Assembly: GCF_000819445.1 (NCBI RefSeq)
Contig: NZ_CP005286.1
Location: 434,001 to 498,000, forward strand
From: Corynebacterium humireducens NBRC 106098 = DSM 45392
GTDB taxonomy: Bacteria > Actinomycetota > Actinomycetes > Mycobacteriales > Mycobacteriaceae
Reading direction: 5' to 3'
DNA: 64,000 nucleotides
Positions 29,601-37,176 of the stretch are shown here, one piece after another. Below the pieces are notes generated by a model. That model saw only the letters and a list, made by a program, of their open reading frames with translations. It was not told the origin of the DNA and ran no database searches. Within the stretch, counting starts at the first letter, position 1. Every line of letters begins with the position of its first letter. A program made the position numbers and the translations under genes.

Positions 29601-29763
29601 GGGGTTGTGGAACCGCCGCCGGACGGTGGCGCGCACCGCGAAAGCCCTGGTGGTGCGCGGTATCGTGCAGAACGCCTCGGGGGCGGTGACCGTGGTCGCC
29701 GACCGGTTGGAACCGCTGGCACTGGGGGAGTGGCTCAGCCGTGGTTCGCGTGACTTCCGCTGA
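26632..29763 (+). CDS. dnaE2: error-prone DNA polymerase III alpha subunit DnaE2
   Basis: This 1043-residue C-family polymerase has a short DnaE2-type N-terminus (MGFHGGAHLGWSRLERILSG). A PHP domain (FAELHAVSSYSFLHGASDPEALVERAAELGMTALALVDRDGFYG) follows, then the palm with the catalytic acids in PDIDIDIESGRREEVIQYVYERYG, the FLIVTDLVDFCH and GRGSAANSAVCFALGI blocks, a helix-hairpin-helix and a C-terminal OB fold (TRVRVAGVVTHRQRPRTASGLTFLGMEDETG). It is shorter than DnaE1 and lacks its C-terminal tail, as usual. It performs lesion bypass with ImuA-ImuB. The ATG at 26632 is chosen by family N-terminus and promoter spacing. It is divergent from metQ. Confidence 0.95.
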   Translation: MGFHGGAHLGWSRLERILSGRPGPTPVPVGHLGEGACRRRPVAPSALPFAELHAVSSYSFLHGASDPEALVERAAELGMTALALVDRDGFYGAVKFAEAAAEVGLPTVFGAELTLGERVLPVLARGPEGYRRLSHLMTDAHLAGGTKGEVAYPPLAGIAGVLDGHGVVLLGPAWIADVDHVVDLFGVEGAVLEYPVTMTPEDADHHEKLDACRRHGLRGIATATPAAATRREARLAGAKRALARRLSLGEAEPDLHPMGAPWLRSGEQLARLLPGRPELLAASVELAQECAFTLNLVAPGLPDHPTPEGHTEMTWLAELTRQRARRRYASRPADIRDRAAAQIEHELAVIGELNFPGYFLIVTDLVDFCHDHDILCQGRGSAANSAVCFALGITNAEPVSAGLLFERFLSPDRDGPPDIDIDIESGRREEVIQYVYERYGRDRAAQVANVITYRTKGALRDAARALGHPQGAVDAWSKGTAEPPAAVVDLAARFKGQPRHLGIHSGGMVICDRPIADVVPVEWARMPGRSVVQWDKDDCASAGLVKFDLLGLGMLEALHHMIDLVEEQHGQRINLWELDLADEGVYDMLCRADAVGVFQVESRAQLSTLPRLRPRCFFDLVVEVALIRPGPIQGGSVHPYLRRRAGQEAVTYDHPVLEKSLGKTLGIPLFQEQLMQIAVDAAGFSGAEADALRRAMGSKRSPARMAALRDRFFRGVWDTNGIGEEVAETLWNKIVAFAAYGFPESHSQSFASLVYFSAWFKHHHPAEFCVGLLRAQPMGFYSPQSLIQDARRHGVEILPVDVQTSGEEACVDRGRIRLGLNLVKGLGAEAAARIAAAAPFTGIPDMARRADLSVAHVEALARAGALAGLGVDRRQALWEAGIAATEREGMLPGLSAVTAPTLPGMNALELMVADIAATGVTHDRQPLEVLRSSLADAGVVTAAALRTVPDGTRVRVAGVVTHRQRPRTASGLTFLGMEDETGLLNVMVSVGLWNRRRTVARTAKALVVRGIVQNASGAVTVVADRLEPLALGEWLSRGSRDFR

Positions 29764-29809
29764 CCCGGCCGGGCATGTCGGGCTCATGCGGTCCACCTAT
29801 GATTGAGGC

Positions 29810-30349
29810 ATGGAGACCGCATCCTCTTCCCGGGTAACGCTCGATCAGATCGCCGATGACATTGCCGCCGCCACCACCGTCACAGACGTCCTGTCCTCCC
29901 TGATCCGCGAGTGCGACCTCTCCACCGCGGAGGCCTCCCGCGTGGTGCAGCTGCAGGCCGACCAGCTGTCCAGTGCCCTCTTCCCGGCCGGTTTCTTCCC
30001 CGTCGGCGAGGTCTACGACGAGGACCGGTACCAGGAGTGGCTCATCCGGGGGCTGATCGACACGTTCAGCGGGGGAATCGACAAGCTGGAGGAGGACGTG
30101 GCCGGCTTCCTCCGGGTGGTGTTCGGCCAGGGAGACGAACCGACCGCCGAGTTCAACGCCGCCATCTTCCTGGGGGCGAAGAAGCGGGTCGCCCAGGCGA
30201 TCTCCTCTGTGCCGGTGGGCCTCTTCTGCCGTGACGGCATCGCGCACCTCAGGGAGCACGGCGCCCAGTGGCAGAACCACCCCTTCACCTCGCCCGGCTG
30301 GTCGGACTCGCGGTCCTATGAGGTGCGCCGCGACGACGAGGGGCTGTAG
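29810..30349 (+). CDS. hypothetical protein
   Basis: This 179-residue soluble acidic protein has a helical N-terminal half (LDQIADDIAAATTVTDVLSSLIRECDLSTAEASRVVQLQADQLSSALFPAGFFP). A middle GGIDKLEEDVAGFLRVVFGQGDEPTAEFNAAIFLGAKKRVAQAI and a C-terminus ending GWSDSRSYEVRRDDEGL follow. No signal peptide or membrane segment. Not recognised. The ATG has TATGAT ending six bases upstream and no ribosome-binding site, consistent with a leaderless mRNA. It lies between dnaE2 and a repeat-rich intergenic stretch. Confidence 0.78.
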   Translation: METASSSRVTLDQIADDIAAATTVTDVLSSLIRECDLSTAEASRVVQLQADQLSSALFPAGFFPVGEVYDEDRYQEWLIRGLIDTFSGGIDKLEEDVAGFLRVVFGQGDEPTAEFNAAIFLGAKKRVAQAISSVPVGLFCRDGIAHLREHGAQWQNHPFTSPGWSDSRSYEVRRDDEGL

Positions 30350-30389
30350 GGCCGCGCCACCTGCGCCACCCCACCCCGTCCCTCCGCAA

Positions 30390-30473
30390 GGTCGAGACCA
30401 CACGGTCGAGCGGAGACTGGTCTCGACTCTGTGGGTGCCCTGGCGGGCTGGTCCCGAAGAAGTGGTCTCGACC
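30390..30473. repeat. inverted and direct GTCTCGAC repeats
   Basis: GGTCGAGACCAC (30390-30401) is inverted as GTGGTCTCGACC (30462-30473). The 8-mer GTCTCGAC occurs a third time at 30420-30427 inside GAGAC-TG-GTCTC. This sits in the 135-bp gap between two genes and could be a small dispersed element or a terminator-like structure. Confidence 0.6.
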
Positions 30474-30484
30474 GTGTCGGGCGG

Positions 30485-30691
30485 CTACAGCCAGTGGTCG
30501 CGGGCGTACTCCAGGAACGCGAGGATTGCCGCGGCGGCGATGGTGCCGGCCAGCCACACGCCCAGGAAGAAGATGATGTCCAGGAAGTCGAGGGGCATCT
30601 CGCGGGTCATCAACGTCGAGGCGAAGGCGATGAGCACGGCGACGGTGGCGCCGGTGGGCATCTTGGCGATGAGGTATTCGAGGGCGGTCAC
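30485..30691 (-). CDS. small membrane protein downstream of the metal transporter
   Basis: This 68-residue protein has two hydrophobic helices (MPTGATVAVLIAFASTLM and LDIIFFLGVWLAGTIAAAAILAFL). Its GTG start at 30691 lies just after the mntD stop. TACGCT, formed by the last codons of mntD, ends seven bases upstream, so a leaderless transcript starting inside mntD is possible, besides read-through from the mnt operon. No family recognised. Confidence 0.65.
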   Translation of the reverse strand: MTALEYLIAKMPTGATVAVLIAFASTLMTREMPLDFLDIIFFLGVWLAGTIAAAAILAFLEYARDHWL

Positions 30692-30696
30692 GTCAG

Positions 30697-31554
30697 TCAG
30701 CGTAGCTGGCGGCGTCGGGAAGCATGGCGTGTACTCAGCAGCACCGCGAGAAACAGCACACCGTAGAACACCGCCATCGCCGCGGAGGTGGACGTGTCGG
30801 TGACGTAGGCCAGCCAGAAGCCGGTGCCCGCGCCGGTACCGGCGATGGTGAGGGTCCACAGGATCATCCGGTCGAGGCGGGTGCTGAGGAGCAGCGCGGT
30901 GGCGGCGGGGGCGACCACGAGGGCGATGACCAGGATGGCGCCGGCCGCGTGGAAGGCCGCCGTGACGGTGACCGAGACGAGGAACATGAAGGCCAGGTTG
31001 AGCCGCCGGACGGGGATGCCCTGGACGGCGGCGGCCTGGGGGTCGAAGGTGGAGGCCTTCATCTGGGGGAGGAAGGCGGTGAGGAACAGTGCGTTGACGC
31101 CCAGCACCGCGAGCATGACGTAGAGGTAGGCGGGACCCGCATCGACACCACCCACCAGCAACCGGTCGAAGGACGCCAGGTTGAGGTCGCCGACGAGGAC
31201 GGTGTGGACGTCGAGGTGCACGTGCGCGAAGCGGGAGGTCACGAGGATGATGCCCCCGGCGAAGAGGGCGGGGAAGATGAGGCCCTGGGGGGCGTCGCCG
31301 GTGAGCAGGCGGGTGGCGGTCAGCCATTCCGAGCCGATGACCACGAGCAGCCCGGTCGTGGCGGCCCCCAGGATGAGCCAGGGGGACCGCAGGTCGTAGG
31401 TCAGCATGAACCCGACGACGATGCCGGGGAAGACGGCGTGGGACATGCCGTCGACAAGCATGGAGTTCTTCCGCAGGACCACGAACACGCCGGGCAGGGC
31501 ACAGGCCAGGGCGGTGACCACGGCGAGGGCCGCGGTGCCGAGGATGAAGATCAT
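30697..31554 (-). CDS. mntD: manganese/zinc ABC transporter permease
   Basis: This 285-residue ABC-3 family permease has about eight helices with the conserved blocks KNSMLVDGMSHAVFPGIVVGFML and LVVAPAATALLLSTRLDRMILW. It pairs with the upstream permease gene, overlapping its stop by four bases. Binding-protein-dependent metal uptake is assigned from family and neighbours; Mn versus Zn rests on the adjacent MntR-like regulator. The symbol follows the C. diphtheriae mntABCD usage as I remember it. The ATG at 31554 gives MIFILGTAALAVV. Confidence 0.88.
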   Translation of the reverse strand: MIFILGTAALAVVTALACALPGVFVVLRKNSMLVDGMSHAVFPGIVVGFMLTYDLRSPWLILGAATTGLLVVIGSEWLTATRLLTGDAPQGLIFPALFAGGIILVTSRFAHVHLDVHTVLVGDLNLASFDRLLVGGVDAGPAYLYVMLAVLGVNALFLTAFLPQMKASTFDPQAAAVQGIPVRRLNLAFMFLVSVTVTAAFHAAGAILVIALVVAPAATALLLSTRLDRMILWTLTIAGTGAGTGFWLAYVTDTSTSAAMAVFYGVLFLAVLLSTRHASRRRQLR

Positions 31555-32453
31555 GACACGACCTCCAGGGAGAGACGGCGGTGCCGCCACGCGCGGGCGA
31601 CGATGCTGCGCGGGGAGAACACCAGGGAGAGGAGCAGGAGGACGAAGAGGACGAGCACGATGACGGGCCCGGTGGGCAGCGGCCCGAGGGCGATCGACAG
31701 GTAGGCGCCGAGGGCGGAGCCCACCGCGCCGAACACACCGGAGAGCACGACCATGCCCCGCATCGTCCGCGTCCACTGCCGGGCGGCGGCCGGGGGCGTG
31801 ACCACGAAGGCCACCATGAGCACGAGTCCGACGGCCTTGACCCCGATGACCGTCGCCAGGGCGATGGTGACGAAGATGAGCGGGTCGACCCTCCGGTGGG
31901 AGAAGCCGAGCAGGCCGGCCAGGTCACGGTCGAAGGTCGAGAGCACGAACTCCTTCCAGAACACCGCCACCACCAGCAGCGCCAGCGCCCCGACGACGAG
32001 GGAGACGGTGAGGTCGGCGCGCGTGATGGTGGAGGCGTTGCCGAAGAGGTAGTCCTGGATGCCGCCCTTGCCGGGCAGCGGGTGGCGCTGGATGTACTGC
32101 ATGAGCAGCATGCCCAGGCCGAAGAGACTGGACAGGACGACGGCCATGGCGGTGTCGACGGCGATGGGGGAGACCCGGGTGATGGCGTTCGCGGCGGCGA
32201 TGGCCAGGGTCCCGGCGAGGGTGGCGCCGACGAGCATGCCGGTCATGGAGCGGCCGTCGAGACCCAGGGCGGTGAGCACGAGGAACGCCAGGAGGGTGCC
32301 GGGGAGGGCGGCGTGGGCGATGACGTCGCTGATGAGCGACTGCCGACGCAGGTAGGCGAAGGATCCCAGGGCGCCGGCGACGGCCCCGATGACGGTGGTC
32401 CCGGCGGTGACCATCATGTAGGTGTGGTCGGCGAAGAAGCTGGTCGGGCTCAT
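31551..32453 (-). CDS. mntC: manganese/zinc ABC transporter permease
   Basis: This 300-residue ABC-3 permease of eight to nine helices has the signature RRQSLISDVIAHAALPGTLLAFLVL and GVKAVGLVLMVAFVVTPPAAARQWTRTM. Two different permease subunits in one operon are typical for this transporter class (as in TroCD or MntCD). Its start overlaps the ATPase stop by four bases, and its stop overlaps the next permease by four bases, so all three are translationally coupled. The C-terminal tail is basic (RAWRHRRLSLEVVS). Confidence 0.88.
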   Translation of the reverse strand: MSPTSFFADHTYMMVTAGTTVIGAVAGALGSFAYLRRQSLISDVIAHAALPGTLLAFLVLTALGLDGRSMTGMLVGATLAGTLAIAAANAITRVSPIAVDTAMAVVLSSLFGLGMLLMQYIQRHPLPGKGGIQDYLFGNASTITRADLTVSLVVGALALLVVAVFWKEFVLSTFDRDLAGLLGFSHRRVDPLIFVTIALATVIGVKAVGLVLMVAFVVTPPAAARQWTRTMRGMVVLSGVFGAVGSALGAYLSIALGPLPTGPVIVLVLFVLLLLSLVFSPRSIVARAWRHRRLSLEVVS

Positions 32454-33187
32454 GGTGTCACCGAGAGCCCGTAGGCGGCGGCGATGTTCTCGTGCGTGAA
32501 GTGGGTCGACACCTCGCCGCTGGCCACCACGCCGCGGCGGGCGTCGCCGCCGAGCAGGGTCACGTGGTCGCAGTAGTCGGCGACCGTGGACAGGTCGTGG
32601 TGGACGAGGATGACGGTCCGGCCCTGTGCGCGCAGGTCATGGAGGACGTCGACGATGGCCTGCTGGGAGAAGGCGTCGACCCCCTGGAAGGGTTCGTCCA
32701 TGATGAACAGGTCCGGTTCCTGGGCCAGGGTGCGGGCCAGGAACACGCGCTGGCGCTGGCCGCCGGACAGCTGCCCGATCTGGCGGTCGGCGAGGTCGGT
32801 GACACAGGTGGCCTCCATGGCGCGGGCGGCGGCCTGCTTCTCCGCCCTGCCGGGCCGGCGCAGCCAGCCCAGCCGTCCGTAGGTGCCCATGAGCACGACG
32901 TCGGCGACGGTGGTGGGGAAGTCCCAGTCGACCGAGGTGTGCTGCGGCATGTACCCGACCTGCTGGCGGACCTGCGCGAGCGGACGCCCGAAGAACAGGG
33001 CGTCACCGGAGGCCGGGGGCACCAGCCCGAGCATGGCCTTGAGCAGGGTGGACTTGCCGGAGCCGTTGGGGCCGACCACACCCATGACCACCCCGACGGG
33101 GACCGTCAGGGAGATGTCCCGCAGGACCGGGGTGGAGTGGTAGGCGACGGTGAGGCCGCGGGCCGCGGCGGCGACAGACGGAGACAT
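32450..33187 (-). CDS. mntB: manganese/zinc ABC transporter ATP-binding protein
   Basis: This 245-residue ATPase has Walker A GPNGSGKST, Q-loop YMPQHTSVDWDFP (the P-Q-H-x-x-V-D-W-D-F-P stretch is typical of Mn/Zn/Fe chelate ATPases), signature LSGGQRQRVFLARTL, Walker B LFIMDEPFQGVD and H-loop LVHHD. It powers the two permeases encoded immediately downstream and starts five bases after the binding-protein gene. Confidence 0.92.
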   Translation of the reverse strand: MSPSVAAAARGLTVAYHSTPVLRDISLTVPVGVVMGVVGPNGSGKSTLLKAMLGLVPPASGDALFFGRPLAQVRQQVGYMPQHTSVDWDFPTTVADVVLMGTYGRLGWLRRPGRAEKQAAARAMEATCVTDLADRQIGQLSGGQRQRVFLARTLAQEPDLFIMDEPFQGVDAFSQQAIVDVLHDLRAQGRTVILVHHDLSTVADYCDHVTLLGGDARRGVVASGEVSTHFTHENIAAAYGLSVTP

Positions 33188-33192
33188 CTCCC

Positions 33193-34131
33193 CTACCCCG
33201 CGTTCCTCGCGCCCAGGCCCCGGGCGACGGTGCTGACGTTGTGCTCGAACGCGCCGAGGTAGGTGTCCACGGGGGCCTCCGGGCCGAGGGAGTCGGCGAA
33301 GAGTTCCTCGGCGGAGATGGTGACGGACCAGCCTCGGGAGGCGACGGCCTCCTCGAGCGAGGTGATCGCCTGGGGGCTGGCCTGGTTGTCACGGAAGATC
33401 ACCGGGATGCGGTTGTCCGCGATGTAGTCGGCGAGTTCGGAGAGTTCGGTGGGGGAGAGCACCGCCTCGGTGGAGATGAAGTCGGTGGCGCGGACCTCCA
33501 GGTCGAAGGTCTGCCCGAAGTAGCCGAAGGCGTCGTGGCCGGTGACGAGGATGCGCGGGGCCTCCAGGTCGGCGAGTTCCCGCTGGGAGCGTGCGGCCAG
33601 CTCGGCGATCTGCCCGTTGTAGGTCCGGGCGTTGTCGCGGTAGGTCTGTGCGTTGTCCGGGTCCTCCTCGGCGAGGCGCTCGGCGATGTCGTCGACGACG
33701 AGCTGCCAGGCGTCGGGGCTGTTCCACACGTGGGGGTCGAACAGTTCGTTGCCGTCGGGGTCGGTCTCGTCCCAGGGGAGGAGCAGGTCCTGCGGCAGAC
33801 GGTCGCCGAGGGCGCGGTGCCGGTCGCCGAGCGACTCCAGCTGGGTGATCATCTGTGCCTCGAGGTACAGGCCGTTGGAGAAGACGATGTCGGAGGTGCG
33901 CAGGGTCTCGACGTCGCGGGTCGACGGCTGGTAGGTGTGCGGGTCGCCGCCGGGGCCGACCATCGTGGTCACCTGCGCGTCGGGGGCGATGGTGCGGACG
34001 GCGTCGGCGATGTAGCCGGTGGTGGCGTAGACGGTGAGTGGGCGGTCGGCTCCGGTGCCGCCGTCCCCGGCGCAGGCGCTGAGGGGCAGGAGCAGGGCGA
34101 GGGCCGTGGCCGCCCCGAGGATGCGTCGCAT
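33193..34131 (-). CDS. mntA: metal-binding lipoprotein of Mn/Zn ABC transporter (cluster A-I)
   Basis: This 312-residue TroA/ZnuA-type lipoprotein has a signal MRRILGAATALALLLPLSAC with lipidation at Cys20. Expected metal ligands are His in GDPHTYQPS, His in FDPHVWNS, His in VTGHDAFGYF and a C-terminal acid (FRDNQAS). A His at the third site resembles TroA/ZnuA more than the Glu of PsaA-type Mn proteins. There is no His-rich loop of classical ZnuA. The ATG at 34131 has AAAGGACG upstream. It is the first gene of the four-gene operon, divergent from mntR, with a 20-bp dyad between. Confidence 0.92.
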   Translation of the reverse strand: MRRILGAATALALLLPLSACAGDGGTGADRPLTVYATTGYIADAVRTIAPDAQVTTMVGPGGDPHTYQPSTRDVETLRTSDIVFSNGLYLEAQMITQLESLGDRHRALGDRLPQDLLLPWDETDPDGNELFDPHVWNSPDAWQLVVDDIAERLAEEDPDNAQTYRDNARTYNGQIAELAARSQRELADLEAPRILVTGHDAFGYFGQTFDLEVRATDFISTEAVLSPTELSELADYIADNRIPVIFRDNQASPQAITSLEEAVASRGWSVTISAEELFADSLGPEAPVDTYLGAFEHNVSTVARGLGARNAG

Positions 34132-34162
34132 TGAAACGTCCTTTCTGGTATTCTGGACTATC

Positions 34163-34182
34163 AAGTTCAATGGATTGAACTT
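34163..34182. promoter_or_regulatory. 20-bp dyad, candidate MntR operator
   Basis: AAGTTCAAT-GG-ATTGAACTT is a perfect inverted repeat of 9-bp arms lying 31 bp upstream of mntA and 59 bp upstream of mntR. Its size and AT-rich arms suit a DtxR/MntR dimer site. On the mntA strand it precedes a weak -10 (GATAGT). Confidence 0.7.
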
Positions 34183-34241
34183 CCAGGTACGGTAGTGCCT
34201 GACCTGCCGGGAGGCAAGACGGCTCCGGCTACCATGGCCCC

Positions 34242-34928
34242 ATGCACGTCCATGACCTCCCCGACCGTTCGCAGGACTACCTCAAGGCCCTGTGGGACAT
34301 CGCGGAGCTTTCCGACGCCCCCGGCACCCCCGCCGCCCTCGGCGACCTCGCCCGCCTCACCGGTCAGAAATTGCCCACCGCCTCCGAGGCGGTCAAGCGT
34401 CTGGCCCGCCAGGGTCTCGTCCACCACGAGCCCTACGCCGGCGTCACCCTCACCGCCGAGGGGCGTCGCCTCGCGCTGGCGATGGTGCGCCGCCACCGGC
34501 TCCTGGAGACCTTCCTGGTCACCGTCCTCGGCTACACCTGGGACGAGGTCCACGAGGACGCTGACCTGCTGGAACACGGCGTCTCCGACCGGCTTCTCGA
34601 GCGCATGGACGCCCACCTCGGCCACCCCGCCCGCGACCCCCACGGCGACCCGATCCCGACGGCGGACGGGAGCGTCGAGAAGCTGCCGGGCCTGAGCCTC
34701 ACCGCCGTCGCGCCGGGCACGGAGGTCCTCGTCGAGCAGATCAACGACCGCGACCCGGACCTCCTGCGCTACCTCGCGGGTCACGGCATCGTCCCCGGCG
34801 CCCACCTGCGTGTCGACGCCGCCCCCGCCGCCGGCCTGCTCACCGTCACCGTCGCCGGGGTCCCGGTGCCCGTCGCGGAGTCCAGCCTCGGCGACATCCG
34901 CGTGAGCCTGCCGGGGTCGGCGGAGTAG
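34242..34928 (+). CDS. mntR: DtxR-family metal-dependent repressor, MntR-like
   Basis: This 228-residue regulator has an N-terminal winged helix (RSQDYLKALWDIAELSDAPGTPAALGDLARLTGQKLPTASEAVKRLARQGLVHHEPYAGVTLTAEGRRLALAMVRRHRLLETFL). A metal-binding/dimerisation domain (WDEVHEDADLLEHGVSDRLLERMDAHLGHP) and a C-terminal FeoA/SH3-like domain from about residue 150 follow. It corresponds by position to the Mn-responsive MntR (cg0741) of C. glutamicum as I recall. The ATG has TACCAT six bases upstream and no ribosome-binding site, so it is probably leaderless. It likely represses the divergent importer when Mn is sufficient. Confidence 0.9.
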   Translation: MHVHDLPDRSQDYLKALWDIAELSDAPGTPAALGDLARLTGQKLPTASEAVKRLARQGLVHHEPYAGVTLTAEGRRLALAMVRRHRLLETFLVTVLGYTWDEVHEDADLLEHGVSDRLLERMDAHLGHPARDPHGDPIPTADGSVEKLPGLSLTAVAPGTEVLVEQINDRDPDLLRYLAGHGIVPGAHLRVDAAPAAGLLTVTVAGVPVPVAESSLGDIRVSLPGSAE

Positions 34929-34957
34929 TTCACGCCCGCTTTCCCTAGGGTGGAGGC

Positions 34958-35407
34958 GTGAACCCTGTCTCCCCGAAACTCGTCACCGCCCGCTACATCG
35001 GCCGCCTTCCGGCGTTCGTCATCGCCGCGGGGCTCCTCGCGGCCCTGGCCTGGTGGGTGAGTCCGTGGTTCTGGATCGGCGCGGGCGTGTTCCTGGCGCT
35101 CCTCGCCTGGCAGGTGTGGCTCATCCCGGCGCAGGTCAGGCTGCTGGGATGGCAGGAGACGGAGGATGAGCTGCTCATCACGAAGGGACGCCTGTGGCAC
35201 ACGTTCACGGTGGTGCCCTACGGGCGGATCCAGTTCGTCGACGTCACCGCCGGGCCCGTCGAACGCGCCCTGGGGATGAAGACGCTCAAGCTGCACACGG
35301 CGTCGGCGTCCTCGGACTCGGTCGTCGAGGGGCTGCCCGCCGACACCGCCGACGCCCTGCGTGACCGGCTGGCGGTCAAGGCCCGGGAGAGGATGAGCGG
35401 GCTGTGA
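34958..35407 (+). CDS. PH-domain membrane protein (YdbS-like)
   Basis: This 149-residue protein has two N-terminal transmembrane helices (FVIAAGLLAALAWWVS and FWIGAGVFLALLAWQVWLI). A bacterial PH-like domain (bPH2: LLITKGRLWHTFTVVPYGRIQFVDVTAGPVERALGMKTLKLHTA) follows. The GTG at 34958 has GGAGG close upstream, and also TAGGGT six bases upstream, so a leaderless start is equally possible. Its last codons overlap the next gene by four bases. The pair resembles the B. subtilis ydbS-ydbT genes, whose role is poorly known. Confidence 0.85.
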   Translation: MNPVSPKLVTARYIGRLPAFVIAAGLLAALAWWVSPWFWIGAGVFLALLAWQVWLIPAQVRLLGWQETEDELLITKGRLWHTFTVVPYGRIQFVDVTAGPVERALGMKTLKLHTASASSDSVVEGLPADTADALRDRLAVKARERMSGL

Positions 35408-36708
35408 ACAACTGGCGTCACGTCCACCGCCTCACCCCGCTGCTGAAGTTCTGGACGGTCATCCTGGCCGTGCTGGCCGTCGTCGTGGTCAACGTCAACG
35501 TCGCGGTGCTCACCCGGGCATGGGCCTGGCTGGAGCAGGGCCAGTTCCTGCCCCTGCTGGGCCTGGCGGGCGCGTTCGTCCTGGCCTGCGCCCTGGTGTG
35601 GTTCGCGTCCCAGGTGTGGTGGCAGGCGATGGGTTTCCGCCTCGACGCCGAGGAGGTGTCGCTGCGGCAGGGGGTGTTCAACAAGGCGCTGCGCACCGCG
35701 CGTTATGACCGCATCCAGGCGGTCGACGTCGTCGAGTCCGTCGTCGCCCGGGTCTTCGGGCTGGCGTCCGTGCGGGTGGAGACGGCCGGCGGCGGTGACT
35801 CCGTCATCGAGATCGCCTACCTGCCCCGGGCGGAGGCCGAGGCGGTGCGCCGCGAGGTCCTCGCCCGCGCCCGCACCACGCCCGCCCCCGGGGCCGACCA
35901 CCCCGAGCAGGGCCGGGTCATCGTCCCGGAGATCCCCGTCGCCCGTTCCCTGGCGGCCGCAGCGCTGCAGGGCAGCAGCCTCGGCGGCGTCCTCGCGGTG
36001 TTCTCGGTCCTGCTCTCCCCGCTGAGCTGGGCCACCCTCGTGCCCGTCCTCCTCGGTTTCGTGCCCGTCATCTGGAATCAGATCGACAGGGCCTGGCGTT
36101 TCACCGCGCGTCTCGACGACGACACCCTCCACCTCTCCTACGGTCTGGCCGACCGTCGGAAACAGTCGATCCCGCTGGAACGCATCCACGGCGTACGCCT
36201 CGTCCAGCCTGCCCTGTGGCGGGCCACCGGCTGGTGGTTCGTGTCGGTCTCGGTGGCGGGCTACGGCGCGACGTCGGGACGCAACTCCGCGACGACCACC
36301 CTCCTGCCCGTCGGTTCCCGGGAGCAGGCCGACGCCCTGCTGGCGGTCATCGCCCCCGCCCCGCTTGTCGACGCCCCCACCTACACCTCCCCGGCCCGCG
36401 CCCGCTGGGTCTCACCCATCGACCTGCGCCAGCAGTCGGTGACGGTGCGCGACGACGCCGTGATCACCCGGAAGGGACGCCTGAGCACCCGGATCGCGGT
36501 GATCCACCCCAGCCACATCCAGGAGCTCTCACTCACCCGCGGGCCCCTGCAGCAGCTCCTCGGCCTGTGCACGGTGCGTTTCGACCTCGTGCCCGGGCCC
36601 GTCCGCATGGCCGGGGAGGACCTCACCCCCGAGGACGGCAACGCCCTGCTCAACCAGCTGCGGCGGCGTGCCCTGCCCGCCTACACCCCGCCCGGGAAGC
36701 CGAGCTGA
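35404..36708 (+). CDS. PH-domain membrane protein (YdbT-like)
   Basis: This 434-residue protein has repeated bPH2 units separated by transmembrane helices: [17 protein letters not shown] and [16 protein letters not shown], then a PH unit ([43 protein letters not shown]). Another helix pair and a second unit ([35 protein letters not shown]) follow, then a third ([39 protein letters not shown]). It is coupled to the YdbS-like gene upstream and overlaps the convergent trmL 3' end by 28 bp. Confidence 0.86.
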   Translation: MNNWRHVHRLTPLLKFWTVILAVLAVVVVNVNVAVLTRAWAWLEQGQFLPLLGLAGAFVLACALVWFASQVWWQAMGFRLDAEEVSLRQGVFNKALRTARYDRIQAVDVVESVVARVFGLASVRVETAGGGDSVIEIAYLPRAEAEAVRREVLARARTTPAPGADHPEQGRVIVPEIPVARSLAAAALQGSSLGGVLAVFSVLLSPLSWATLVPVLLGFVPVIWNQIDRAWRFTARLDDDTLHLSYGLADRRKQSIPLERIHGVRLVQPALWRATGWWFVSVSVAGYGATSGRNSATTTLLPVGSREQADALLAVIAPAPLVDAPTYTSPARARWVSPIDLRQQSVTVRDDAVITRKGRLSTRIAVIHPSHIQELSLTRGPLQQLLGLCTVRFDLVPGPVRMAGEDLTPEDGNALLNQLRRRALPAYTPPGKPS

Positions 36709-37151
36709 CGCCAGGCCTCGTAGGTGGCCACGGCCGCCGAGTTGGACAGATTCATCGAGCGACGCCCCGGGATCATGGGGATGCGCACCTCGTGTTCCAG
36801 GCGCGGGTGCGCGAGCACCGACTCCGGCAGGCCGGTGGTCTCGGTGCCGAAGAGCAGGGCGTCACCCTCCCGCCACGCCACGTCGGTGTGCCACACGGTC
36901 GCCTGTGTGGTGAAGGGGAAGATGCGGGAGGAGGGGAGCGTCGACAAGCATTCCTCGAAGGAACCGTGGACGGTGACCTCCGCGAGGTCGTGGTAGTCCA
37001 GACCGGCGCGGCGCAGGTGCTTCTCGCTGAGATCGAAACCCAGCGGCTCCACCAGGTGGAGGTGCGCCCCGGACCCCGCGCACATGCGGATGGCGTTGCC
37101 CGTGTTCGGGGGAATGACGGGGTTATCGAAGATGACGTGCAGTCGGGCCAT
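36681..37151 (-). CDS. trmL: tRNA (cytidine/uridine 34-2'-O)-methyltransferase TrmL
   Basis: This 156-residue SPOUT methyltransferase has the family start [36 protein letters not shown]. The knot motifs [44 protein letters not shown] supply the AdoMet site and catalytic Asn/Arg. It methylates the wobble ribose of certain Leu tRNAs. Length is normal. Start ATG 37151 is 24 bp from the divergent folD start, so the two promoters overlap. Its coding strand contains the window-wide motif in an unusual frame (CTTGTCGACG read C-L-S-T). Confidence 0.92.
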   Translation of the reverse strand: MARLHVIFDNPVIPPNTGNAIRMCAGSGAHLHLVEPLGFDLSEKHLRRAGLDYHDLAEVTVHGSFEECLSTLPSSRIFPFTTQATVWHTDVAWREGDALLFGTETTGLPESVLAHPRLEHEVRIPMIPGRRSMNLSNSAAVATYEAWRQLGFPGGV

Positions 37152-37162
37152 TCACAAGAGTC

Positions 37163-37176
37163 TAGGATGAGGGGCG
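37163..37176 (+). promoter_or_regulatory. -10 element for leaderless folD transcript
   Basis: TAGGAT (37163-37168) ends seven bases before the GTG of folD, and no separate ribosome-binding site is needed. The upstream in-frame ATG (37167) overlaps this box and is therefore unlikely to be the start. Confidence 0.65.

Noticed and set aside
36216..37175. N-terminal extension of folD by about 320 codons
   Set aside because: The extension runs antisense to trmL and overlaps the PH-domain gene; FolD is full length from 37176, and a -10 box fixes that start.
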